64,000 nt of DNA from LMUY01 sp965199165. GTDB taxonomy: Bacteria; Pseudomonadota; Alphaproteobacteria; Acetobacterales; Acetobacteraceae. Where the stretch lies: assembly GCA_965199165.1 (NCBI GenBank), contig OZ240681.1:2356001-2420000 (forward strand). Reading direction: 5' to 3'. Positions within the stretch are counted from its first letter, which is position 1; the number at the start of each line of letters is the position of its first letter. The translations under genes and the position numbers were made by a program. The notes below the pieces were generated by a model, which searched no databases, was not told the origin of the DNA, and worked only from the letters and a program-made list of their open reading frames with translations. Of this stretch, positions 25,482 to 33,468 are shown piece after piece.

Positions 25482-26717
25482 ATGGAGTTTGAATTTTCCG
25501 AGAAGGTGCAGGCCCTCCGCTCGCGCCTGCAGGCCTTCATGGACGAGCATGTCTACCCCAACGAGAAGACCTACAGCGCCCAGCTGGCCGGTGCGGCGGA
25601 CCGATGGCAGCCAGTGCCGGTCGTCGAGGAGCTGAAGCGCGTGGCCAAGGCCGAGGGGCTGTGGAACATGTTCCTCGCCCACAGCAAGCGCGGCTTCGGG
25701 CTCAGCAACCTCGAATACGCCCCGCTGTCGGAGATCATGGGCCGGGTGCAATGGGCCAGCGAGGTGTTCAACTGCTCCGCCCCCGACACCGGCAACATGG
25801 AGACGTTCGAGCTGTATGGCACGGAGGAGCAGAAGGCCCGCTGGCTCCAGCCGCTGCTGGAGGGCGAGATCCGCTCCGCCTTCTGCATGACGGAGCCGGC
25901 CGTCGCCTCCTCCGACGCGACCAACATCGAGATGCGGATCGAGCGGCAAGGCGACGACTACGTCATCAACGGCCGCAAGTGGTGGTCCTCCGGCGCCGGG
26001 GATCCGCGCTGCGCCGTGTTCATCGTGATGGGCAAGAGCGACCCCCACAACATGGACAAGCACCGCCAGCAATCCATGATCCTGGTGCCGCGGACCACGC
26101 CCGGCGTCACCGTGCACCGGATGCTGCCGGTGTTCGGCTTCGACGACGCCCCGCACGGCCATGCGGAGATCACGTTCGAGGACGTGCGGGTGCCGGCGGC
26201 CAACATCCTGCTGGGCGAGGGCCGCGGGTTCGAGATCGCGCAGGGGCGCCTTGGCCCGGGCCGCATCCACCACTGCATGCGCACCATCGGCCTGGCGGAG
26301 CGGGCGCTGGAGATGATGTGCGCTCGCTCACTGGCACGGCACCCGTTCGGCAAGCCGCTGGCAGACCAGGGCGTGACCATGGAGCGGATCGCCAACAGCC
26401 GCATCATGATCGACCAGTGCCGCCTGCTGGTGCTGCACGCCGCGTGGAAGATGGACACGGTGGGCAACAAGGCGGCCCGGCGGGAGATCGCCGAGATCAA
26501 GGTGTCCATCCCCAACATGGCCTGCCAGGTGCTGGACTGGGCGATTCAGATGCACGGCGCCGGCGGCGTGTCGAACGATTTCGGCCTGGCGAAGATGTAT
26601 GCCAACGCCCGCACCATGCGCATCGTGGACGGCCCGGACGAGGTGCACCGCCACCAGCTCGCCCGGCTGGAACTGGCGAAGTACAAGCCAGCCCGGCCGA
26701 ACCTGGCTGCGGAATGA
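25482..26717 (+). CDS. ACAD10/11-type acyl-CoA dehydrogenase
   Basis: FAD-dependent acyl-CoA dehydrogenase-fold enzyme, 411 residues. The sequence carries the segments that set the ACAD10/ACAD11 group apart: CSAPDTGNME, FCMTEPAVASSDATNIE, and GRGFEIAQGRLGPGRIHHCMR. Members of this group (LvaC in Pseudomonas) convert 4-phosphohydroxyacyl-CoA toward 3-hydroxyacyl-CoA. The start at 25482 follows AGGAG by eight bases. Its stop overlaps the SDR gene (ATGA), and an APH-type kinase follows, so the gene set mirrors the two halves of human ACAD11 plus a reductase. A generic acyl-CoA dehydrogenase role is the alternative. Confidence 0.93.
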   Translation: MEFEFSEKVQALRSRLQAFMDEHVYPNEKTYSAQLAGAADRWQPVPVVEELKRVAKAEGLWNMFLAHSKRGFGLSNLEYAPLSEIMGRVQWASEVFNCSAPDTGNMETFELYGTEEQKARWLQPLLEGEIRSAFCMTEPAVASSDATNIEMRIERQGDDYVINGRKWWSSGAGDPRCAVFIVMGKSDPHNMDKHRQQSMILVPRTTPGVTVHRMLPVFGFDDAPHGHAEITFEDVRVPAANILLGEGRGFEIAQGRLGPGRIHHCMRTIGLAERALEMMCARSLARHPFGKPLADQGVTMERIANSRIMIDQCRLLVLHAAWKMDTVGNKAARREIAEIKVSIPNMACQVLDWAIQMHGAGGVSNDFGLAKMYANARTMRIVDGPDEVHRHQLARLELAKYKPARPNLAAE

Positions 26718-27493
26718 GCAACCTGTTCGACCTGACGGGGAAGGTCGCGCTCATCACCGGAAGCTCCAAGGGCATCGGCCGCGCCATCGCCGAGCGGATG
26801 GCGGAACACGGCGCCAAGGTCGTCGTCTCCAGCCGCAAGGCGGCGGCGTGCGAGGAGGTCGCCGCCGGCATCCGCGCCCGGGGTGGCGAGGCGCTCGTGC
26901 TGCCGGCCAATATCGGCCACAAGGACCAGCTGCAGACGCTGGTGGACGATACCGTCGCGCACTGGGGCGGCATCGACATCCTGGTGTGCAACGCGGCGGT
27001 GAACCCGTATTTCGGCCCGTCCATCGACTGCCCGGACGAGGCGTTCGACCGGATCATGGGCTCGAACGTGCGGTCCAACTTCTGGCTGTGCAACATGGTG
27101 CTGCGGCAGATGGCGGCGCGGGGCGGCGGCGCCATCATCGTGATCTCCTCCATCGCCGGCATCCGCGGCACGCCGACGCTGGGCGCCTACGGCATCTCCA
27201 AGGCGGCGGACACGGCGCTGGTGCGCAACCTGGCGGTGGAATGGGGCCGCCGGAACATCCGCGCCAACTGCATCGCGCCCGGCCTGGTGAAGACCGACTT
27301 CGCCCGCGCGCTGTGGGAGGATCCGGCGGTGCTGGCCAAGCGGGTGAAGGACAGCCCGCTGCCGCGCATCGGCGAGCCGGACGAGATCGCCGGCGCTGCC
27401 ATCTTCTTGGCCAGCGCCGCCGGCAGCTTCACCACCGGGCAGACCTTCGTCATCGACGGCGGCGTCACCATCGGCGGCGCCGCGCTGGAATGA
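26714..27493 (+). CDS. SDR family oxidoreductase
   Basis: Classical short-chain dehydrogenase of 259 residues, NAD(P)-dependent and cytoplasmic. The cofactor motif ITGSSKGIGRA (about 14-24), the strand motif NAAVNPYFG, the catalytic serine in VISSIAGIRG and the catalytic pair in YGISK (Y-x-x-x-K, about 156-160) are all present, as is PGLVKTDFA. It is coupled to the acyl-CoA dehydrogenase by ATGA overlap. In the levulinate-type pathway an SDR (LvaD) reduces the 4-keto group to 4-hydroxy; that assignment for this gene is inferred from context. Confidence 0.9.
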   Translation: MSNLFDLTGKVALITGSSKGIGRAIAERMAEHGAKVVVSSRKAAACEEVAAGIRARGGEALVLPANIGHKDQLQTLVDDTVAHWGGIDILVCNAAVNPYFGPSIDCPDEAFDRIMGSNVRSNFWLCNMVLRQMAARGGGAIIVISSIAGIRGTPTLGAYGISKAADTALVRNLAVEWGRRNIRANCIAPGLVKTDFARALWEDPAVLAKRVKDSPLPRIGEPDEIAGAAIFLASAAGSFTTGQTFVIDGGVTIGGAALE

Positions 27494-27516
27494 CCCGCCC
27501 CGCCGTATTTCTTCTA

Positions 27517-27622
27517 CTCCCTCTCCTTCTGGGAGAGGGGCGGGGTGAGGGTGTCGCCCACAAGGTCAGTCGGTCGCGGTGACCGCCGCACCCTCACCCT
27601 TCCCTCTCCCAGAGGGAGAGGG
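27517..27622. repeat. paired GC-rich palindromic repeat, copy C
   Basis: A first unit (CTCCCTCTCC, loop, GGGAGAGGGGCGGGGTGAGGG) and a second in inverted order (CACCCTCACCC, then CCCTCTCCC, loop, GGGAGAGGG) enclose about 40 unique bases. It fills the SDR-kinase gap. When read through, its second unit encodes a spurious N-terminal SPFPLPEGEG extension on the kinase gene. Confidence 0.85.
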
Positions 27623-27650
27623 CTCTACGACTGCAGCGGCGGGGGCGGCG

Positions 27651-28676
27651 ATGCTGGTGCCGCCGCTGGCCAACCACCGGTTCGACGAGGCGCGGCTGGC
27701 CGCCTACCTGGCCACCGAGCTGCCGGGCTTCGCGGGCCCCATGACGGTGCGGCAGTTCCAGGGTGGCCAGTCCAACCCGACCTTCCACCTGCACACGCCC
27801 GGCGCCGACTACGTGCTGCGCAAGAAGCCGCCGGGCACGCTCTTGCCCTCCGCCCACGCGGTGGACCGGGAATATGCGGTGCAGTCGGCCCTGGCCGGCA
27901 GTGCCGTGCCCGTGGCGCCGATGCGGCTGCTGTGCCGGGACGAGGGCGTGATCGGCACGATGTTCTATGTCATGGACCACCTGCCGGGCCGCGTGTTCGC
28001 CGACCGCACCCTGGCAGGCGTTCCCCCGGCGGACCGCGCCCGCATGTACGACGACATGAACCGGGTGATGGCCGCCCTGCACGGCGTGGACTGGCAGGCG
28101 GCCGGCCTGTCCGGCTTCGGCCGTCCGCAAGCCTACGTCGCCCGGCAGATCGATCGCTGGAGCCGCCAGTATGTCGCCTCCGCCGCCGGCGACGTGCCGG
28201 AGATGGACCGGCTGATGGCCTGGCTGCCTGCCCACATCCCGGCGGCGGACGAGACCGCCATCGCCCACGGCGATTTCCGCCTGGGCAATTTGATCTTCCA
28301 TCCCACGCAGCCGCGCGTCGTCGCGGTGCTGGACTGGGAGCTCTCGACGATCGGCCATCCCCTGGCGGACCTCGCCTACAACTGCATCCCCTGGCGCCTG
28401 CCCGTGGCGATGGAGGGCTTGGTCGGCGCGGACGCCCCCGGCATCCCGACGGAGGCGGAGTACGTCGCCGCCTACTGCAGCCGAACCGGCCGCTCTGGCG
28501 TGCCGGAGCTGGATTTCTTCATCGTGTTCTCCCTGTTCCGCTGGGCCGCGATCGCCGCCGGCGTCTACCGCCGCGCCCTGGACGGCAACGCGGCGGACGC
28601 CCGGGCCCTGACCATCGGCACGAAGTTCCGCGCTCTGGCGGAGGCGGCCTGGAGGTTGGCGCACCAATGGGCTTAG
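27651..28676 (+). CDS. APH-family kinase, ACAD10/11 phosphotransferase-domain type
   Basis: A 341-residue aminoglycoside phosphotransferase-like kinase. The nucleotide-binding GGQSNPTFHL and RKKPPG with its lysine are followed by the catalytic loop HGDFRLGNLIFH and the metal-binding LDWELSTIGHPLADLAY. These match the N-terminal kinase domain of ACAD10/11 and bacterial LvaA, which phosphorylate the 4-hydroxyl of hydroxyacyl-CoA; antibiotic resistance is unlikely. The ATG at 27651 is chosen because the in-frame upstream codons from 27579 are a translated palindromic repeat. It closes the ACAD-SDR-kinase cluster and ends beside the 52-bp direct repeat. Confidence 0.9.
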   Translation: MLVPPLANHRFDEARLAAYLATELPGFAGPMTVRQFQGGQSNPTFHLHTPGADYVLRKKPPGTLLPSAHAVDREYAVQSALAGSAVPVAPMRLLCRDEGVIGTMFYVMDHLPGRVFADRTLAGVPPADRARMYDDMNRVMAALHGVDWQAAGLSGFGRPQAYVARQIDRWSRQYVASAAGDVPEMDRLMAWLPAHIPAADETAIAHGDFRLGNLIFHPTQPRVVAVLDWELSTIGHPLADLAYNCIPWRLPVAMEGLVGADAPGIPTEAEYVAAYCSRTGRSGVPELDFFIVFSLFRWAAIAAGVYRRALDGNAADARALTIGTKFRALAEAAWRLAHQWA

Positions 28677-28701
28677 AAGCGCCGGACTGCTGGCTTTCGA
28701 C

Positions 28702-28753
28702 CCCATAGGCGACGTTCCACTCGGCCAGGAGCAGATTGAAGCCAGGAGAGCTA
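28702..28753. repeat. 52-bp perfect direct repeat, left copy
   Basis: Identical over 52 bases to 32486-32537, running from cccataggcgacg to gccaggagagcta. The last three bases are the (reverse-strand) TAG stop of the AraC gene, exactly as in the right copy they are the stop of moxR. Beyond the perfect part, the adjoining coding ends remain about 75% identical for 21 bases (both encode AFL-x-RR-x-G). It has the layout of a left attachment or recombination boundary. Confidence 0.9.
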
Positions 28754-29503
28754 CCCATCCCGCCGGCCGAGGAACGCCGTCGGCGTCATGGCCGTAACCT
28801 GCCGGAAGGCGCACGAGAACGCGGCCGTGCTGGCGAAGCCGGCCTCTGCGGACACCCGAGCGATCGCAGTCCCTCTGGCCAGCCGATCCACCGCCTGCAC
28901 GATCCGCGCCCGCTGTCGCCACGCCTTGAAGGTCAGTCCGGTTTCCGCCGGAAACAGCCGGCTCACGGTGCGGACGGACGTCGCGGCGCGCGAAGCCAGT
29001 TCGCCCATGTCGAGCCGGTTCTGGTGATCGTCGAAGGCGAGGGCGGCCACGCGCCGCGCAGCCGGGCTCGTGGGCAACGGCAGGAACGTGGGCGCATCGG
29101 CCGTCTCAGTGAGCTCGTGCAGCATAAGCCTGACAGCCAGCTCGGCCTTCTCCGGCCCGGCATCGGCCGCGACCGCCGCCGCGAGCAAGGCGCGCAGCAG
29201 CGGGGTGACCCGCAATGCGAACGCCCGGCCCAGCAGCGTCGGCGGCGCCCACGCCTGCATCGCCGACGCCTGCAGATGCACCATCCAGAGCTCGGCCTCG
29301 GTCAGCACCTCCACACAGTGCGGAACCTCCGCCGGGACCCAAACGGCAAGCTGCGGCGGCACCAGCCAGCGGCCATCCCCCGTGTGGACTTGCACCATGC
29401 CCGACTCGGCGAAGGTCAGCTGCGCCTCTCCGTGGGCATGCGTGGGCCGGCTCCTGCTGCGAGGCTTGGTGCCGCGGAAAACGGTAAATGGCTGCTGCCG
29501 CAC
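28751..29503 (-). CDS. AraC family transcriptional regulator
   Basis: A 250-residue regulator: an N-terminal cupin-like sensing domain (HAHGEAQLTFAESGMVQV... VPPQLAVWVPAEVPH, about 22-62) and a C-terminal AraC-type double helix-turn-helix. The first HTH reads LDMGELASRAATSVRTVSRLF and the second contains IARVSAEAGFASTAAFSCAFRQVTAMTP. It matches the subgroup with a cupin followed by AraC DNA binding (YqhC/NimR-like), often placed divergently beside the MFS gene they control. Here it is divergent from an MFS gene with about 145 bases between. Its stop codon coincides with the edge of the 52-bp repeat. Confidence 0.9.
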   Translation of the reverse strand: MRQQPFTVFRGTKPRSRSRPTHAHGEAQLTFAESGMVQVHTGDGRWLVPPQLAVWVPAEVPHCVEVLTEAELWMVHLQASAMQAWAPPTLLGRAFALRVTPLLRALLAAAVAADAGPEKAELAVRLMLHELTETADAPTFLPLPTSPAARRVAALAFDDHQNRLDMGELASRAATSVRTVSRLFPAETGLTFKAWRQRARIVQAVDRLARGTAIARVSAEAGFASTAAFSCAFRQVTAMTPTAFLGRRDG

Positions 29504-29649
29504 TGAAGGGCCCGAAGTGTTGGCGTCTACGCGATGCCGAATGGCGGCACATCGTGAACACGCTGGGCTATCACGGCCGCCATCGCCGGTCGAGCGTCAT
29601 GAAGGGCGCAACCGCCGGCACATCCGAACCCAAGATGGTCTGCAGCCCG

Positions 29650-30858
29650 ATGTCGTCTCACCTTGCCGAACCGGCCCAGCCGGATCGCCGCACCGACCAC
29701 AGCTTGGCCGTGTTCTACTGGCTCGCGCTGGCGCTGTTCGTCGCCTACCTCTGCATCGCCGCGGCGCTGCCGGTCGTCCCGGTTTTCGTCACGAACGAGC
29801 TCGGTTACGGCAACGGCCTTGCCGGCCTCGCGGTCGGGATCGCGTTCGCCTCCACCATCCTGACGCGGGGGGTGGCCGGCCGGATCGCGGACACGCGCGG
29901 CAGCCGCCGCTGCATGGTGCTCGGCCTGCTGACCTACGCCGCCGCCGGGCTGGTGTGCGGCGCCGCGAGCGCGCCGGGCCTCCCAACCTTGGCCGCCTAC
30001 GGAGTCCTCTTGGCCGGCCGCCTACTGCTCGGGCTCGGTGAAAGCTTGGCAGTTGTCGGACTGATCGCCTGGTGTTTCGGCGTGACGGGACCGCACCGCT
30101 CGGGCCTGGTTTTCGCGATGGTCGGAATGGCCCTGTATGCGGCGCTCGCCGTCGGTAGCCCAGTGGGCGTGGCACTGTTCGATTGGGCCGGCTTCAGCGG
30201 CGCTATGGCGGCCTGCTCGCTCGCCCCGCTCCTCGCGCTGCTCATGGTGCTGCCGATCCCGGCCGTTCCCGTCGTGCCCGGCGCGCGCGTGTCCTTCTGG
30301 CGCATCATCGGCCGCATCTGGGACCCGGGCCTGGCGCTCACGCTTCAGGGCGTCGGTTCCGCCGCGATCGGCGCTTTCGTGACCCTGATGTTCCTGAGCC
30401 GCGGCTGGCCTCACGCAGGGCTGGGCCTGACCTGCTTCGGCGGCGCCTTCGTGCTGGTGCGCATCCTGGCCGGGCATCTCCCGGACCGGATCGGCAGCAT
30501 CCCGGTCGCCCTGGTGTCCATGGCCGTGGAAGCGGCCGGCCAGTTCCTCCTGTGGCAAGCGCCCAACCCGGCGGCAGCGCTCGTGGGTGCTGTCCTGACC
30601 GGCCTCGGCTGCTCCCTCATGTTCCCGGCCATGGGCATCGAGGTCGTGCGGCGCGTGCCGGCCCATTTGCGCGGCACCGCGGCCGGCGGCCTCGCCATGT
30701 TCCAGGACCTGGCGCTCGGCGCGACCGGCCCGGTCACGGGCGCGCTCGCCGACCGCCTCGGCTATGGCGCCGTGTTCCTCGCCGGTGGCACGGCGGCCAG
30801 CCTGAGCTTCGTCGTGGTCGCAGCCATCGCGCGGAGCGGCTTACGGCGAGCCGCGTAA
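29650..30858 (+). CDS. YfcJ-like MFS efflux transporter
   Basis: Major facilitator transporter of about 402 residues and 12 predicted helices. Motif A appears as GRIADTRGSRRCM after helix 2, with FGVTGPHRSG in the 4-5 region and a second-half counterpart GHLPDRIGSIPV. The overall pattern (AVGIAFASTILTRGVAGRIAD) resembles the YfcJ/YhhS arabinose-efflux-like group. The start is uncertain: ATG at 29650 leads straight into the cytoplasmic N-tail, with alternatives at 29635 and 29599, none with a good ribosome site. It is divergent from the AraC gene, its likely regulator, and 16 bases ahead of the oxidoreductase gene. Confidence 0.87.
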   Translation: MSSHLAEPAQPDRRTDHSLAVFYWLALALFVAYLCIAAALPVVPVFVTNELGYGNGLAGLAVGIAFASTILTRGVAGRIADTRGSRRCMVLGLLTYAAAGLVCGAASAPGLPTLAAYGVLLAGRLLLGLGESLAVVGLIAWCFGVTGPHRSGLVFAMVGMALYAALAVGSPVGVALFDWAGFSGAMAACSLAPLLALLMVLPIPAVPVVPGARVSFWRIIGRIWDPGLALTLQGVGSAAIGAFVTLMFLSRGWPHAGLGLTCFGGAFVLVRILAGHLPDRIGSIPVALVSMAVEAAGQFLLWQAPNPAAALVGAVLTGLGCSLMFPAMGIEVVRRVPAHLRGTAAGGLAMFQDLALGATGPVTGALADRLGYGAVFLAGGTAASLSFVVVAAIARSGLRRAA

Positions 30859-30874
30859 AAGAAGGAGCAAGTTG

Positions 30875-31792
30875 ATGAAAGCAGTCGTGATCAACGAATA
30901 CGGCGACAACGACGTGGTGCAGATCATCGACGTCGATCGCCCGCAGCCCGGACCCGGCGAAGTGCTGGTGAAAGTCCAAGCGGCCGGCGTCAACCCGGTG
31001 GACTGGAAGATCCGGAGCGGCGCAGGCCAGCGCCTGGGCATGACCCTGCCCATCCAGTTGGGCAGCGAGCTCGTCGGCACGATCGAGCGGCTCGGCACCG
31101 AGGTCGCCGGCTTCGAGGCAGGCGGGTCGGTGTTCGGCATGGTCCATACCGGCGCCTTCGCCGAGTACGCGGTCGCCAAGGCGGCGAACCTGGTGCGCGC
31201 ACCATCCAACCTGGACGCCGTCCAGGCTGCCTCCCTGCCGCTGGCGGGCTCCACGGCATGGCAGGCAATCTTCGGCGAGGCCAAGCTCAGCGCCGGGCAG
31301 CGCCTGCTCATCACCAATAGCTCGGGCGGCGTCGGCTCGCTCGCGGTGCAGTTCGCCAAGGCCAAGGGTGCGCACGTCACCGCCGTGGCCTCCGGTCGCA
31401 ACGAGGAGTTCGTCCGCAACCTGGGTGCCGACGAGTTCATCGACTACACCAGCCAACCCTTCGAACAGGCCGCCCACGACATGGAGGTCGTGTTTGACAC
31501 CGTCGGCGGCGACACGTTCCAGCGAGCCTTCCAAACCATGAGGAAAGGAGGCTTCATGGTCACGGTGGTGGCGTTCCCCGACGGCGAGGCGGAACGCTAC
31601 GGCGTTCAGGTGAAACGGTCCTTCACCTCACCGAACGCGGAATACCTGATGGCCATCAGGGACCTCGTCGACGCGGGTAAGGTCAAACCGCACGTTGACA
31701 CCGTGCTGCCGCTCGCCGCGGTAAAGCAGGCGCTTGCGCTTTCCGAGCGCGGTCGAACCCGCGGCAAACTCGTCCTGCAGGTCGCCGCCTGA
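30875..31792 (+). CDS. zinc-independent NADPH:quinone-type oxidoreductase (MDR family)
   Basis: A 305-residue medium-chain reductase. It has the N-terminal GroES-like domain (MKAVVINEYG, PGPGEVLVKVQAAGVNPVDWK) and a Rossmann domain with SSGGVGSLAVQFAKAKGAHV for NADP. The cysteines that hold zinc in alcohol dehydrogenases are absent, which fits quinone oxidoreductase or enone reductase activity. The ATG at 30875 has AAGGAG seven bases upstream; a TTG one codon earlier is less likely. It follows the MFS gene closely, so the pair may detoxify and export the same electrophilic compound under the AraC regulator. Confidence 0.93.
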   Translation: MKAVVINEYGDNDVVQIIDVDRPQPGPGEVLVKVQAAGVNPVDWKIRSGAGQRLGMTLPIQLGSELVGTIERLGTEVAGFEAGGSVFGMVHTGAFAEYAVAKAANLVRAPSNLDAVQAASLPLAGSTAWQAIFGEAKLSAGQRLLITNSSGGVGSLAVQFAKAKGAHVTAVASGRNEEFVRNLGADEFIDYTSQPFEQAAHDMEVVFDTVGGDTFQRAFQTMRKGGFMVTVVAFPDGEAERYGVQVKRSFTSPNAEYLMAIRDLVDAGKVKPHVDTVLPLAAVKQALALSERGRTRGKLVLQVAA

Positions 31793-32030
31793 CCTGACAC
31801 AAAGGGGGCGCGGGCATCCGATCGTGGTCGCCTCCCGGGTTGGAGCGGACGCTGGGGAACGTCTTTGCAGCGGTTCGCCGCTCTCCCAGTGCTGGGCGTG
31901 CTGGGAATCAGGACTCGCAACGCTGCGCGTCCTCAGCTGCACCAGAGACTCAGGTGTTGCGAAACTCCGTTGCGATGTGCTTCCGACCAAGGCTGTGTGG
32001 AAGGGGCAGGGTTTCGTGGTGGTATGTGTG
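31793..32030. other. non-coding gap within the island
   Basis: About 238 bases between the convergent oxidoreductase and DUF1330 genes, visibly less GC-rich than the surroundings. Short frames here lack good starts and recognisable domains. I see no terminator with a T-run, no transposase remnant and no tRNA. Confidence 0.6.
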
Positions 32031-32330
32031 TCAGCCTACCGCCACACCGTCGACCATGATCAAACTCCGGAGGAGCGCCTGGTCGCGGACTTCGAGCGCC
32101 GAGGCATACTCAGGCGAGGCATACCAACGCTGGATCGTCGCGATGTCTGGAAATTCCACCACCACCATGGCTGAGGGGTGCCGCTGGCCCTCCAAGACAC
32201 TGATCTGACCACCCCTCACGAGGTAACGGCCGCCGAAAGCCTTGATCGAGGCGGCAGCACGGGTGCGATATGTCTCGAAAGCTCCTGGATCGCGCACGGT
32301 GACGTCGGAGATCAGGTAGGCCGTCATCAT
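32031..32330 (-). CDS. DUF1330 domain-containing protein
   Basis: A 99-residue small cytoplasmic protein of the DUF1330 family (dimeric alpha/beta-barrel fold). The pattern is typical: AYLISDVTVRDPGAFETYR, GGRYLVRGG, VVVEFPDIATIQRWYASPEYA, with the conserved SPEY near residue 72. The function of DUF1330 is unknown; members often accompany redox or catabolic enzymes. AGGGAG lies just ahead of the ATG at 32330, and a second ATG follows immediately. It is the last gene inside the repeat-bounded island and is convergent with the oxidoreductase gene. Confidence 0.9.
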   Translation of the reverse strand: MMTAYLISDVTVRDPGAFETYRTRAAASIKAFGGRYLVRGGQISVLEGQRHPSAMVVVEFPDIATIQRWYASPEYASALEVRDQALLRSLIMVDGVAVG

Positions 32331-32485
32331 GGCTCCCTATTGCTGGCGGGACATCATGATGTCTGGATGCCAGATGTCCACTCAGGCCCAAGCCATCCAA
32401 GCCTAACACCACCCCCCGCTAACCGTCGGTGAACCGCCGCGATCATGCGCAGACTGACCGGATGCTCGTTTCCACACGGGCTCCA

Positions 32486-32537
32486 CCCATAGGCGACGTT
32501 CCACTCGGCCAGGAGCAGATTGAAGCCAGGAGAGCTA
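32486..32537. repeat. 52-bp perfect direct repeat, right copy
   Basis: Identical to 28702-28753. It begins in the DUF1330-moxR gap and ends with the three bases that form the moxR TAG stop on the reverse strand. With the left copy it encloses 3732 bases carrying the AraC, MFS, oxidoreductase and DUF1330 genes. No integrase or transposase gene lies between the copies. Confidence 0.9.
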
Positions 32538-33380
32538 TCCACCCCGGCGATTGAGGAAGGCCAGCCGCTCGAACAGGTGCACGTCCTGTTCGTTCTTCAG
32601 CAGTGCGCCGTGCAGCGGCGGGATCACCAGCTGGGCGTCGCGCGAGCGGAGCGCTTCCGCTGGCATGTCCTCGATCATCAGCAGCTTCAGCCAATCCAGC
32701 AGCTCGCTCGTCGCCGGCTTCTTCTTCAGGCCGGGCACGTCGCGGATTTGGAAGAACACGTTCAGCGCCTCGCGCGCCAGATCCTGCTTCAGCCCGGGAT
32801 AATGCGCCTCCACGATCCGGTCCATCGTCTCGCGGTCCGGGAAGCGGATGTAGTGGAAGAAGCAGCGGCGCAGGAATGCGTCCGGCAGCTCCTTCTCGTT
32901 GTTGGAGGTGATGATCACCACCGGGCGGTGCCGGGCGGACACCGTCCGCTGCGTCTCGTAGACGTGGAACTGCATGCGGTCGAGTTCGAGCAGCAGGTCG
33001 TTGGGGAACTCGATGTCGGCCTTGTCGATCTCGTCGATCAGCACGACGGCCGGCTCGTCCGCCTCGAACGCGTCCCACAGCTTGCCGCGCACGATGTAGT
33101 TGCCGATGTCGGCCACCCGCGCGTCGCCCAGCTGGCTGTCCCGCAGGCGGGAGACGGCGTCGTATTCGTAGAGGCCCTGCTGTGCCTTGGTGGTTGACTT
33201 GACGTGCCACTCGATCAGGTCGCGGCCGAACGCCCGGGCCACCTCGTGCGCCAGCACGGTCTTGCCGGTGCCGGGCTCGCCCTTGATCAGCAGCGGCCGC
33301 TGCAACGCCACCGCGGCGTTGACCGCGACCTCCAGGTCACGGGAGGCGATGTAGCTCTCGGTGCTCCTGAAACGATCCAA
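32535..33380 (-). CDS. MoxR-family AAA+ ATPase
   Basis: A 281-residue AAA+ ATPase of the MoxR group, chaperone-like proteins that act with VWA-domain partners to mature enzymes or complexes. Walker A is GEPGTGKT (about 38-45), Walker B VVLIDEIDKAD, sensor 1 IITSNNEKELPDAFLRR. The start is a TTG at 33380 because GGGGGAG lies seven bases upstream and the protein then begins with the usual R-F-x-x-T-E-S-Y-I-A. In related bacteria a CoxE-type VWA gene follows directly; here the stop codon meets the 52-bp repeat, and the VWA gene is some 12 kb away (45330-46520). Confidence 0.92.
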   Translation of the reverse strand: MDRFRSTESYIASRDLEVAVNAAVALQRPLLIKGEPGTGKTVLAHEVARAFGRDLIEWHVKSTTKAQQGLYEYDAVSRLRDSQLGDARVADIGNYIVRGKLWDAFEADEPAVVLIDEIDKADIEFPNDLLLELDRMQFHVYETQRTVSARHRPVVIITSNNEKELPDAFLRRCFFHYIRFPDRETMDRIVEAHYPGLKQDLAREALNVFFQIRDVPGLKKKPATSELLDWLKLLMIEDMPAEALRSRDAQLVIPPLHGALLKNEQDVHLFERLAFLNRRGG

Positions 33381-33468
33381 ACCGATGCTCCCCCAACTCG
33401 CCCGTTCGTGCCGAACAACACCTGGACCTTGATCGCGTCGAGCGTCAACGGCCGCTGTCCCCAGACGA

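Noticed and set aside
28702..28753. Integron attC site interpretation of the 52-bp repeat
   Set aside because: The repeat lacks the imperfect palindrome and the R'/R'' core sites of attC, and the enclosed genes are not in one orientation.
31995..32477. 8-bp inverted repeat GTGTGGAA / TTCCACAC around the DUF1330 gene
   Set aside because: Too short to be meaningful as insertion-sequence ends, with no target duplication and no transposase.
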